This document shows, one piece after another, positions 7,452-19,400 of a DNA stretch of 64,000 nucleotides. The translations under genes and the position numbers were made by a program. The DNA is taken from assembly GCF_011170125.1 (NCBI RefSeq), contig NZ_BLLN01000005.1, positions 186,001-250,000 on the forward strand, read 5' to 3'. The notes under the pieces are model-generated. The model was not told the DNA's origin, ran no database searches, and worked only from the letters and a program-made list of their open reading frames with translations. The stretch's first letter is position 1. Each line of letters begins with the position of its first letter. Source of the DNA: Streptomyces diastaticus subsp. diastaticus (GTDB taxonomy: Bacteria; Actinomycetota; Actinomycetes; Streptomycetales; Streptomycetaceae).

Positions 7452-10400
7452 CGCCCCTCCTTCCGGACCGCCCGGTCGCGTTCCTCCAGGAACCCGGCCA
7501 GCAGGCGGTTGAAGCGCTCGGCGGAGGTCAGGCTGGGGAAGTGCCCGGCGTTCTCGAACTCCTCGTAACGCACGTCCGGCAGTGTTCCGTGGAGCAGGTG
7601 CCCGGTCTTCAGCGGCACGACGGTGTCGTGCCGTCCGTGCACGATCAGCGCGGGGACACCGAGACCACCGAGTCTCGGCAGCAGGTTCGGCGCGGCGTCG
7701 AACTCGTCGAGGTAGCGCAGCCCGATCCGGCCGTCCAGGCTCTCGCAGCGCAGCAGCAACTGCTCGAAGTGCGCACGCCGTTCGGCGGCCTCCTCGGTGC
7801 CCGGCTGGGCCAGGAGCCGGTCGAAGTCCTCGCCCGCCACCAGTTCGAGACGGTTCATCTCTCCCCGGCGGTTGCCCACCTTGTACGAGCCGCCGATCAG
7901 CGTCACCGACGCCGTGAGGCGGGGGTGCCGCAGCGCGAACTCCAGCGCGGGCAGCGCGCCGAAGGAAGCACCGGCCAGATGGACCGGTCCGCGTACGTCC
8001 AGGGCGTCGAGCGTGCGTCCGAGGACGTCGGCCATCCCTTCGACGGACAGGTCCGCCGCGACCGTGGTGGCTCCGACTCCCGCGTGGTGGACGGAGATCA
8101 CCCGGTGGCGGTCGGCGAGTGCGGCGAACTGCGGCGCGAAGAAGCCCGCTCCTATGTTGAACGGGTGGAGCAGGACGAGCGGGGTGCCCTCGCCCGCCAC
8201 GAACGCCTCCGCCTGGCCCTCGGACAGCGCCACCAACTGGCGTACGACGGCCGGCTGGTGCTCCTTCAGCACGGCGTGGTTGTCGCTCAGGGGCGTGTGG
8301 CCCTCGTGCATGGCGGCCAGGACGTCCTCGGGGAGGGTGTCCGCCGGCCGGTACTCCGCCCGTGCGGGGTGGGCTCGGGTGCCGACCGGAGCCAGTTCCG
8401 GCGCGGGTCCGCGTTCCCGCACAGCCGCCACGATGCGCCGTCCGGCCTCCTCCGCCGCCTCGACGCCCAGCCCCACGGGCACCGCGAGGCGCACGACGTC
8501 GCCGGGGGCTTTGTCGGGGGCCGGTACCAGGTGCGGGGCCGCCCGGACGCCGGTGTGCAGGTAGAGCCAGGAGAGCCAGCCGGCCGTCCGGTGGCGCGGG
8601 TCCCCGGCGGCTCCCAGTCCGGCGGTGTCCAGGAGGACGCAGTGGCCCGCTGCCGGGCCGAGGACCGGCAGACCGGCCTCCTCCAGCCGCTTCCACAGCG
8701 CTCGTACCGCCGCCATGCGTGCGGTGACGCCCTCGGCGGCGCGCTCCCGGTCGGCGAGCGCGGCCGCGATGAGGCGGCGGTGGGCGGCGCCGGGTTCGGC
8801 GCCGCGCAGCATGACGTCCTCGCGGAGCCGGTCGCCGAGCACGTGGTCGTCGGTGGCGACGAGACCGCCGCAGTCGACGCCGAAGTCCTTGGACAGGCTC
8901 ATGGTCACGGTGTCGGCCAGGCGCAGGATCTCGTCGGCCACGTCCCAGAGGGGACGGCGCCGGCCTTCCTCGTGGGCCGCGACGAAGGCGGCGTTCTCCA
9001 GCAGCCGGGTCGCGTCGAGTACCAGCGGCACCCCGTGTGCCGTCGTGATCTCCTTCACCCGGCGCAGGCCGGCGAGCGAGACGGGGTAACCGCCGGTGGC
9101 GTTGGTACTGGTCTCCAGGCACACGAAGGACACCCGGCCGGCGTTCTCGGCCAGCGTCCGGTCGAGTACGCCGGTGTCCGGATCGGCCCGGAAGAGGTGA
9201 TCGGCGTCCGCTGCGGCCGGCGGGACGGTGAGCGGGGTGAAGCCGTGGTCGAGCTGGCTCATCGCCCAGGTGGGGAAGAGGGCGTTCTGCACGACCAGGC
9301 CACGGGGTCCGGGCCAGGCACGGCACAGCAGGGCCTCCGCGGACCTGCCGCGCATGGTCGCGACGGCGTGGGCGAACGGCAGTCCGGCGCCCTTCTCCAG
9401 ATCCACCGCCGTCCGCCCGTGTCCCGCGGCCCTGTCGCGCAGCGCGTCCATCGCCTCGGTGACGTAGGGGGCGTCGATCTCGGCCCACGAGTCGGTGACG
9501 AGGTCGATCTCCACGGCCCCGGGCTCCAGGCGCAGGGGGTTGAAGCCGTGGTCGGCCAGCAGGCGCTCCCTGTCACCCGCCGCACCGGTCAGCGGGCCGG
9601 GGCCGGAGTGCGTGGGCGTCCGGGAGGGCCGCGGCACGGCCGCCTCGCAGGCGGCGGCGTCCGGAGTCCCTGCCGTCCCCCGCGCTTCCCCCACCTCGGG
9701 GTCGGCGATCATCAGGATGACCTCGGACACGTCCGTCGGGTCGGCGTCCGCGGGCCTGCACAGGTAGATGGGCAGGTTGACCGGCCGGAACTTGTTCTTG
9801 AAGCGGAAGTTGCCCTCTCCGGTGAAGACCTCCCGCGAGCGAAGCTCCGCCAGCGCCCGCTCGGTGGCGGGGTCGGCGTTCTCGGAATCGCCGAACCGCA
9901 CACCGAGGCTCGCGCCGAAGCTGAACAGGGTGCGCCCCTCGGCGACCAGCAGCCCGATGATCCGGACGATGGTGTACTCCAGGCTCCCCCGGGGTGCCGC
10001 GCCGGAGTAGAACTCCAGGTCGAGCAGGTAGCCGTCCTCGGACGGGATGCGGGTGACGATCACCGCGTTGTGCAACTCGCCGCCCGCGTAGGTCAGGAAC
10101 ATCCGGTGGCGCTCACCGAGCACGCCACGACCGATCTCGTCCCGCACCGTGGAGACGTACGGGTTGACCATGTCCTTGGTGGCGCACCATCCGTCGATCA
10201 GGCCGACGATCCGCAGGTCGGTCGCGGGATCGGAGCCGACCTCGTACTCCTCGGTCCGCGCTCCCACCATCCGCTCGAACTTGTGCACGAGGTGGCGCAC
10301 GCGCTGCATCCGGGAGCCTTGCAGGGTGAAGCCCGGGAGGTCCTCCAGGCGCTGCACGACGCCGAAGGGCGTCGCGCTGAAAGGACGGTCACCGACCCGC

Positions 10401-13400
10401 TCCAGGCGGACCATGGACAGCAGGTTGGGCCGCAGACCACGGCGTTCCGCGTGCTCGGTCCATTCGGCGACGAGCCGCGGCAGCTCCTCGCGCGAGCCGA
10501 CGTAGCTCCAGGCCAGCAGCGAGCCGCCACGCTGGGAGAAGTTGAAGTAGGCGGTGCGGCGCGATCCCAGGAAGATCAGCGGGGCGATGTCGCGACCGGG
10601 CAGTCCTCCTTCCTTGGCGTGCCGGCTGTCGATGTCCTCGATGAGGGCGGCGGTGGAGGCGTCGGAGACCAGGTCGCTCTTGCGGAGAACGGCGGGCCCG
10701 TCCTCGGGCCGCCCGGCCGGCGGCTCCGCCGCCAGGTCGGTCCCCGGCGGCGACGGAACGTGCTCGGGCTCTCGCGCCAGCGCGGCGGCCGCGCGGGTGC
10801 CGTGGGCCTCGCGCAGGTGCTCCGCCAGCCTCCGCACGGTCGGGTGGTCGTACAGCAGCGTCTTGCGCTGGGCTCCGAGCCGCTGTTCGAGGGCGACGAC
10901 GGACTTGAGCATCTCGAACGAGGTGAAGCCCTGGTCGGTGAAGGGCCGTGCCGGGTCGACCTCCCGGCCGACCGCCTCCGCGAGCACCGCGGTGAGGGCC
11001 GGCACGAACCGCTCCCCGTCCTGCCCGCCGGCCGGCGCCACGGGAGTGGTCCGCTCCCGCCGCTCCTCAGGGAGGCTCGGCCCGGACACCGTCACGGGCA
11101 CGGGCGGAGGCGAGGGCGGGGACGGGGGCGGGGGCGCGTCGTCCGCCAGTTGGTCCACGACGATCCTGGTGAGGCGCTCCACGGTGTCGTGCTCGTAGAG
11201 CTCGGCCGCCTTGAGATCCAGACCGTGGACCTCGTTCAGCAGACGCACCAGGTCCATCCGGAAGATCGAGTCCAGGCCCAGTTCCGCGAAGGGCGTGTCG
11301 ACGCCGATGCCGGATGCCGGGGCGCCCAGGATCTCCGCCAGTCTTCCGGTGATCGTGGCGGCCACCTCCCTGGCGGCGGGAGGCCGGGCGGCCGTGGCGG
11401 GGGCCGCCTCGGGTGCGGGCAGCGGCGCGAGGGTGTGCCCCGGCCCGGCGGGTGGGGCGGCGGCCCTGTCCAGGGCCGCCAGCCTCACCTTGCTGCGGCG
11501 CGGCGCGGCCTGCGGCTCGGTGGCTCTCCTGAGCGGTTCGATGACGGCCTCCTGGCTCGGGCGGGACGGGGCGGACGGGAACCAGTGACGGGTGTCGGCG
11601 AGCGGGAACGCCGGCAGTGGGACGCGGCGGGGCAGCGGGCCGGTCCACAGGCGCTCCCATGCGACGGCGGCGCCGTCGCACCACGCACGGGCCAACGCGT
11701 CGAGGTCCCCGTGGTGGGTGGCGGGCGGCGCGTCGGACCGTGCCGTGCCGCGGTGGACGCCGGGCGGGTGCTCCTCCCGGGCCACCGCGCCGAGCGCCCG
11801 CACCAGTTCGGGGACGTCCCGGACCACGACGGCGAGCCGCTCGGGCCATTCCTGCCGTCCGGTCTGCAAGGTCCGGGCCACCTCGTCGAGCGTCGGCCCG
11901 CGGTCCTCCAGGTGCCGGGCGAGCCGCTCGGCGTACCGGGCCAGCCGGGCGGTGGACGGCGCGGACAGCACCACCAGTCGCGGACCACCGTCGCGCGGCG
12001 CGGACGGCCGGGGCGGGGCGGACTCCAGGACGACGTGGGCGTTGGTGCCGCCGAAGCCGAACGAACTCACCCCCGCGATCCGTGCGGCACCGCCTGCGGT
12101 ACCGGGCGGTATGTCCCACGGAACGGTCCCGGTGTTGATCCGCAGCGGGGTCCCCGCCAGACGGATGTGCGGGTTGAGGCGGTCGAGGTGGAGGCTGGGC
12201 GGCAGTGTCCCGTGCTCCATGGAGAGCAGGACCTTGAGCATGCCCGCCATGCCCGCCGCCGCCTCCAGGTGCCCGATGTTGGTCTTGACCGAACCCACCG
12301 CGATGTGGGCGGTGTCCGGCAGTTCCTGGCCCCGGTCGGCGTAGAGGGCGGTGAGGGCCCGTTTGAGTCCCTCGATCTCCACCGGGTCACCGAGGCCGGT
12401 GCCGGTGCCGTGGGCCTCCACGTACCCCAGCGCGTCGGGGTCGGTGCCCGCCCGCCGGTGCGCCCGGGTCACGACGTGCGCCTGCGCCTCGGGGCTGGGG
12501 GCCGTCAGAGAGCTGGACCGGCCGCCGTGCCCCACCGCGGTGCCCGTGACCACACCGTGGACGTGGTCGCCGTCGGCCAGCGCCCGGTGGAGTGGTTTGA
12601 GCAGGACGACCCCGCACCCCTCGCCCCGGACATAGCCGTCCGCGGCGGCGTCGAAGGTCTTGCACCGGCCGTCGGCGCTGAGCATCCCCGACCGGTGGAA
12701 GGCGGTGAACAGCGCCGGGCTCAGCAGGGCTCCCACCCCTCCCACCAGCGCCTGGTCGCATTCTCCCGAGGCGAGTGCCTGGACCGCCCGGTGAACGGCG
12801 ACGAGGGAACTCGAGCACGCGGTGTCGACCGCCTCGCTGGGGCCGCGCAGGTCCATCAGGTAGGACACGCGGTTGGCGAGGACGGCGTGGGCCACGCCCG
12901 AGGCGGAGTGCGCCTCCACCGGTACCTCGTTCCGGGCGAGCAGATCCGCGTAGTCGGAGGTCGACGTCCCCGCGAAAAGGCCCGTGGCGGTACCCGCCAG
13001 TTCCGCGGGCCGGTAGCCCGCGTCCCAGACGGCGTGCCACGACGTCTCCAGGAACAGCCGTTGCTGAGGGTCCATCAACGCCGCCTCGCGGGGCGCGATG
13101 CCGAAGAGTCCGGCGTCGAAACGGTCCACGGCGTCCAGGAAGCCTCCCCGGAGGTCCGCGGCGCCGGGGTGCCGGAGCAGATCGGTGCGGTCTGCGGGCA
13201 CCTCGGTCACCAGGTCCCGGCCCGCCGCCAGGTGCTCCCAGAACGTGGCGGTGTCGGCAGACCCGGGCAAGACACCGGCCATGCCGATCACGGCCACCTC
13301 GTACCGCGCCGCCCCGGGCCGTACGCCCGAGGAGAGCGGCCCGGGGGGCCTGTCGGTCGCCTCCGGTCCAGCGGCTCCGGCGGAGTACGGGGACCCGCCG

Positions 13401-16400
13401 GGCGCAGGCGGCTCGGCGGGTCCGGCCGGTTCGGCTGTTCCGCCCGGTCCGGCCGCGCCGGCTGTTCCGTCCTGCCGAGCGGGAGGCCGGGCGGGTTCCG
13501 GGGCGGCCTCCGCCCCCGTCCGCGCACCGGCACGGGAGAGTTCGTCCGCGTGGTGCTCCTGGAGATAGATGGTGAACGACGCCAGGTCAGCGCATTCGAA
13601 GAGCACCGTCGGCAGCAGGTCCAGGCCGTAGGTCTCGTTCACCAGGACGATCAGTTCGGTCAGGGTGATCGAGTCGAATCCCAGCTCCAGCAGTTGCGCG
13701 TCCATGTCCACGTCGTCCGGGCCGACCATCAGGAAGTCCGCCGCGGCGGTCCGCAGCAGCCGTTCCACGTCCGCCGGCGGCGCATCAGGGGACGCCGGAG
13801 GCGGTTCCTCACCCCCGGTCCGGTCCTCCGCGTCGGTCCGCCCTCTCCCCCCTCCGCCGCCGGACGCCTCGTCCGGGTCGCGCACGGTCTGCACGACGGT
13901 GAGGCACGGCTTCCGGCACGTCAGGGCGACCTCCAGGGCACGCAGCCCGTTGGCCGTACTCATCGGCTCCATGCCCCATCTGCGGACGAGGATCTTCTCG
14001 GTGGCCTCGTCGACGGTGACGCCGCCCTCGGCCCACAGCGGCCATCCGATCGAGACCGTGCGCCCGGAACGGAGTCCGGCCGTACGCCGCTGCTCCCGCT
14101 GCCGGGCGAACTCGTCGAGGAACGCGTTGGCGTAGGCGTAGTCGAACTGGCCCGGGTTCCCGCTGTGCGCCACGACGGAGGAGAACAGCACGAAGAAGTC
14201 CAGCGGCTGCCCGAGGGTGGCCTCGTCGAGTGCGACGGCTCCGGACACCTTCGGGGCGAGGACGGCCTCGATGTCCGCCTTGGTCTTGGTGGTGGCCAGC
14301 GAGTCGCGGGTGACGCCCGCGGCGTGCACCACGCCGTGGACCGGCCCGTACTCGCCGGTCACCTCCGTGACCAGCCTGCGGACCTCCTCACCCGAGGAGA
14401 CGTCGGCCCGCAGGTAGCGGACCGACCCGCCGGCACCGCTCAGGCCGTCCACCAGGCGCGCCCTCTCCGCGTCCAGCGGGGAGCGGCCGACCAGCACCAC
14501 GTTCACCGCGGCCTGTTCGGTGAGGTGGCGCGCGACGTGCAGCCCCAGGGCCCCCGCCCCGCCGGTGACCAGGTACGTGCCGCCGGCACGCAGCGGCACC
14601 GCCGCCGGCTCCTCGGGGGTGAAGTGCGCCAGGACCTTCACCTGGCGCTCGCCCGCGCGGTAGCGCACGTCCTCGGCACGGCCGGGCCGGCAGCCGCGCA
14701 CTTCGGCCAGGAGCCTGGCCGCCCGGAGCGCGGGGTCCGTCAGCGCGTCGCCGCCCTCGAAGGCCACGGCGGCTCCGCCGAACCCGCTGCGCTCCAGGGA
14801 GAGGGTGCGCAGGGCTGCACCGACCGCGGCGTCGTACGGCCGGGAGGCCGGTGTGGGCGCCGTGTAGCCGAACACCACCCGCAGTTCACGTGTACCGGGG
14901 GCAGCCGCCAGCAGGGCGGTGACGACGCCGAAGAGGGTGTGGAAGCCCCGCTCCACGTGGCCTGGCACCTCGCTCGCGTCGTGCCAGGCCGGCCCCTCCG
15001 GAGCGGTGCAGACGACGGTGTCGGGGAGGGGTCCGCGCCGGGTCAGTTCGGCGACCAGGCGCTGGCACTGCCCGGGGTCCGCGGCGTCCATGCGGTAACC
15101 GGCCCCGTACGGGCCGAACGCGGCGCCGGGCACCACCGGGACGGGGACGGAGCCGCCGGACGCGAGTTGCTCGGCGAGTTCCTCGGCGACCCGGCTGTCC
15201 GGGCCGACGACCAGGACCGTGCCGGCGGGCGCCTGCTCCGTGCCGTCCAGCGGTGACGTCTGCCACTCAGGGTGCCCGAAGCGGCACCGTCCGGCCTCTT
15301 CGGTGGGCACCGTCCGCGCCCCGGCGGCCACGTCCCGGCGTTCTCCGCCGGCGTCCGGCCGGGAGCCGGTCCGTGGCCGGTCCTCCGTGTCGGCGTCCGG
15401 CCGGGAGCCGGTCCCCACGACGCGCAGCCAGTGACGGCTCCGTGCGAAGGGGTAGGTCGGGAAGGGCACACGCCGGGGCCGCGGGCCGGACCACAGCGCC
15501 GCCCAGTCGACCTCGGCGCCTGTCACCCACGCCTCGGCCGCCGCGGCGGGCGCCTGGCCCCGCCACCGGCGGGAGGCGCCGCCGGCCACCGTGCCCGTCC
15601 GCACCAGGGGGGAGGGCTCCCCTTCGGCGAACAGGCGCAGTGTGCCGGCGAGCGTGTCGAGCCCGTCGGCCATGACGGCGAGCCGCTCGTTCATCTCCCG
15701 CCGGCCCGTCTGGCTCGTCCACGCCAGGTCGCGCAGCCGCAGCCCGTCCCGGGGAGCGCCGGCGACGTACGTGGCGACGCGCCGGGCCAGTTCCCTCAGC
15801 CGCTCCCCGTCCCGGGCGGACAGCAGGAAGACGAGCGGCCCCTGGTCACGCCCCTCCGCTTCTTCGGACGTTCCGTGCTCCGCCCGGTACTCCTCCACGA
15901 CGAGGTGGACGTTGGCGCCGCCCGCCCCGAACGAACTCACCCCGGCGCGCCGCGGATACTCCCTCGGCCGCCCCTCCTCCTCCAGGACCGGGCGGGGCCA
16001 CTCGGCCAGGGTGGTCTGCGGCACGAACGGCGTCGCCTCGAAGCCGATCTTCGGGTTGACCCGTTCGAGGTTGGCGTTGGGCGCGATCCGGCCGTGGCGG
16101 AGCTGGAGCAGGACCTTGGTCAGCCCGGCGATCCCCGCCGCCCCCTCCAGGTGACCGATGTTGGACTTCACCGATCCGACGGCGCAGCGGTGGCCGTCCC
16201 GCTCCCCCTGGTGCCCGGGGCCGTCGAAGGCCCGGGTGAGCGCGGCGATCTCGATGGGGTCCCCCAGCGCGGTGCCGGTGCCGTGGGCCTCCACGTAGCC
16301 GATGGTGCGCGGGTCGGTCCCGGCCCGCCGCAGCGTCTCGCCGATCAGTGTGGACTGGGCCTGGGGGCTGGGGACCGTGTAGCCGCTGGTCTTGCCGCCC

Positions 16401-19400
16401 GCGTTGGCCCGGCTCGCCTTGATGACGCCCCAGACGGTGTCGCCGTCCGCCACCGCGTCCGCCAGCGGTTTGAGCAGGACGGCGCCCACCCCCTCCCCCG
16501 GGACGTAACCGTCCGCTTCCGCGTCGAAGGGCCGGCAGCCGTCGCCCCCTGCCAGCATGTTCATCCCGGAGAGCGCCACCAGGTGGGCCGGGTGGAGGAC
16601 CAGGTTGACCCCGCCCGCGATGGCCATGCGGCACTCGCCCCTGCGGATGCTGTCGCACGCCAGGTGCACCGCGGTGAGGGAGGACGAGCAGGCCGAGTCG
16701 ACGGCGAGGCTCGGTCCGTTGAGGTCGAAGAAGTAGCTCACCCGGTTGGCCACCGACCAGTACGCCGAGTGCGCCCCGCCGAACTCGCCCCTCGGCCATC
16801 CCTCGGCCGCGGCGATCTTCCCGTACGAGCCGTACATCAGCCCGGCGAAGACCCCGGTCTCCGGCACCCGGTGGTGCTCGCCCAGGTATCCCGTCTCCTC
16901 CAGCAGGTTCCAGCAGGTCTCCAGGAAGAGCCGTTCCTGGGGGTCGATGGCGGCGGCCTCGCGCGGCAGGATTCCGAAGAGCCCCGGGTCGAACCGGTCG
17001 ACGTCCTCCAGGAATCCCGCCCATCTGCCGTACGCCGTGTGCGGCTGACCGCGCCGGGGGGAGAAGTGCTCGCGCCAGTCCCACCGCTCGGGTGGCACCT
17101 CGGTGACGCAGTTGCGGCCCTCGGCGAGGTTGCGCCAGAAGGCGTCGAGGTCGGGTGCCTGGGGGTACCGTCCGGCGACGCCGACGACGGCGATGGCCTC
17201 CTCGGCGCGGTCGGCCACCGCGAGGCTGCCGGCGGCCGGTGTGGTCGCCGACGGCCTGGCTCCCGCCTCTCCTTCCTGGTCGACCGCGTGGCCGGCGTCC
17301 CCACCGGGACCGGACGGCCCCTGTCCTTCGGCCGCTTCGTCCGCTCCCCCCGCCTCGTCGCCGCCACCGTGCGGCGGCAGCCGGTCCCCGCGGAGGGCCA
17401 GCAGGTGGTCGGCGAGGCGTTCGATGGTGGGGTGCTCGAAGAGCAGGGTCGCCGGCAGTTCTCCGAGGTCGCGGGAGAGGAGGTCCACGATCTCGGCACC
17501 GCTGAGCGAGTCCACGCCGAAGTTCTCGAACGTCTGCCGGTCCCGGAAGTCCTGCTCCTCGCACTTGAGCACCTGCGCGAAGACACGCCGGAGGTAGGAG
17601 CGCGTCCGCTCGGACGCCTCCTCGCCGGACCGCTCGGCGAGCGGCATCCCGTGCTCCGCCATACGGGCCGGGTCGGCCTTGATGACCAGCGTCTGCCCCT
17701 CCCCGGCACGCAGTGCGTGCCGCAGCGCGGTGAAGCCCTCGCCGGGATCGACCGAGCCGACCCCCAGGGCCAGGAAGGACCGTCGGTACCGTTCGTCCGC
17801 GACGGCGCCGACCCCTCCCCAGTAGCCCCAGTTGAGGACCGCCACGGGGAATCCGGTACGGCTGCGCCCCCGCCAGGCGTACGCGTCCTCGATGGTGGCG
17901 GCAGCCGCGTAGTTGGCCTGGCCGGCCGCCGCGACGAACGAGGCGGCCGAGGAGAAGAGGACGCAGAAGTCGGGCCGTTCCCCTTCCGCTTCCAGGGCCG
18001 ACAGCAGGGCGCCGGCACCGGCCGTCTTCGGCTCCAGCACCTCGGTGAACTCTTCCTCGGTCATCCGGGCCAGTGACTTGTCCCGCAGGACGCCCGCGGC
18101 GTGCACCACCCCGTGCAGCGCTCCGAACGAGCGACGCGCCTCGGCCACCGCCGCGCGCACCGCCGCCGGGTCGGCGACGTCACCCCGCACGTAGCGGGCC
18201 CGCCCTCCGAGCTCCTCGATCTCCGCGATGCCGGCGGCGACCTCCGCGGCGTCTGCCGGGCGTCGTCCGAGCCACACCAGGCGCGCCTGGTACTCGGACG
18301 CCAGCCGGCGGCCGACCGCGAGGCCGAGCCCTCCCGTCCCGCCGACGATCAGGTAGGCACCGCCGGTGCGGAAGGGATCAGCCTCCCCCACCGGCTCGGG
18401 CACCGGCTGGAAGCTCCGTTCGTACCGGCGTCCGCCGCGCCACGCCACGACGGAACCGTCCGACTCGGCCGCGATCCGCGCGGCGGCCTCGCCTGCCAAG
18501 TCCTCGCCCTCTCCGCACCCGACGTCGACGCAGTGGACGCTCCACGCCGGGTGCTCGGCCGCCACGGCGCGGGACAGGCCGGTCAGGCCCGAGCCGTGGA
18601 GGCGTACCTCGTCGTCCTCCAGGACGCGCAGCGTCCCGTGGACGGCGAACTTCACCGTCAGCGGATGCCGGCGGGCCCGGCCGTCCGCCGCCATCCGGCC
18701 GAGCACACGGAAGGCACCGAGAGCGGCGGGGTCGCCGGAGGGATCCTCGCCCTCGCGCGGGCCGCTTCCGGCGAGGAGGTAGACGATGTCCGGTGTCCGC
18801 TGTCCACCACCACGGTGCGGGTGGCCCGCCCCGGACAGCGGGACGCGGACCACGTCGTCCCGCTGGTGCAGCGCCGCCAGGGCGTCGGCGAGACGGCCGG
18901 CGTCGGCGTCGTGCACGAGGACGACCCTGCGTCCGGTCCCCGGGGCGGTCTGCGGTGCGCGCGGCCCCGGTGCTTCCCGCCAGCTCGGGCGGCAGACCAT
19001 CAGCCGGTGGGCGCCGGTGCTCTCCCCCGGGGGTTCTGGCGCCGCTCCTTCTTCCTCCGGTCCGTCCGTCGCGGTCACGGCCCAGTGTCCGGTCACCGCG
19101 AACGGGTAGGTGGGCAGCGGCACGTTCCGCCGGGGCCGTCCGGCGTGCAGCCGTGACCACCGCACCTCGCGGCCCGCCAGGTAGTCCTCGGCGAACCGCC
19201 GCAGCTGTGCCCCGTGCCGGTCCAGGGCGGGTGTACCGCCCGCCAGCACCACGGCCGCCTGCTCGCGCGCCTCCCGCACCGTGGCCGCGACCAGCACGGT
19301 CCGCACGGGGAAATGCGTCCGGGACAGCGCCAGGGTCCGGGCGACGTCGCCGAGGTCGTGCTCCTCGGAGAGCGCGTCGGCCATCCGCCCCACCAGGCGG

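Noticed and set aside
7415..15256. Plus-strand open frame of 2613 codons opposite the PKS gene
   Set aside because: It is antisense to recognisable KS, ACP, SH and TE domains, its translation is low-complexity Arg/Gly/Val-rich, and it has no family motifs. It results from very high GC at third positions.
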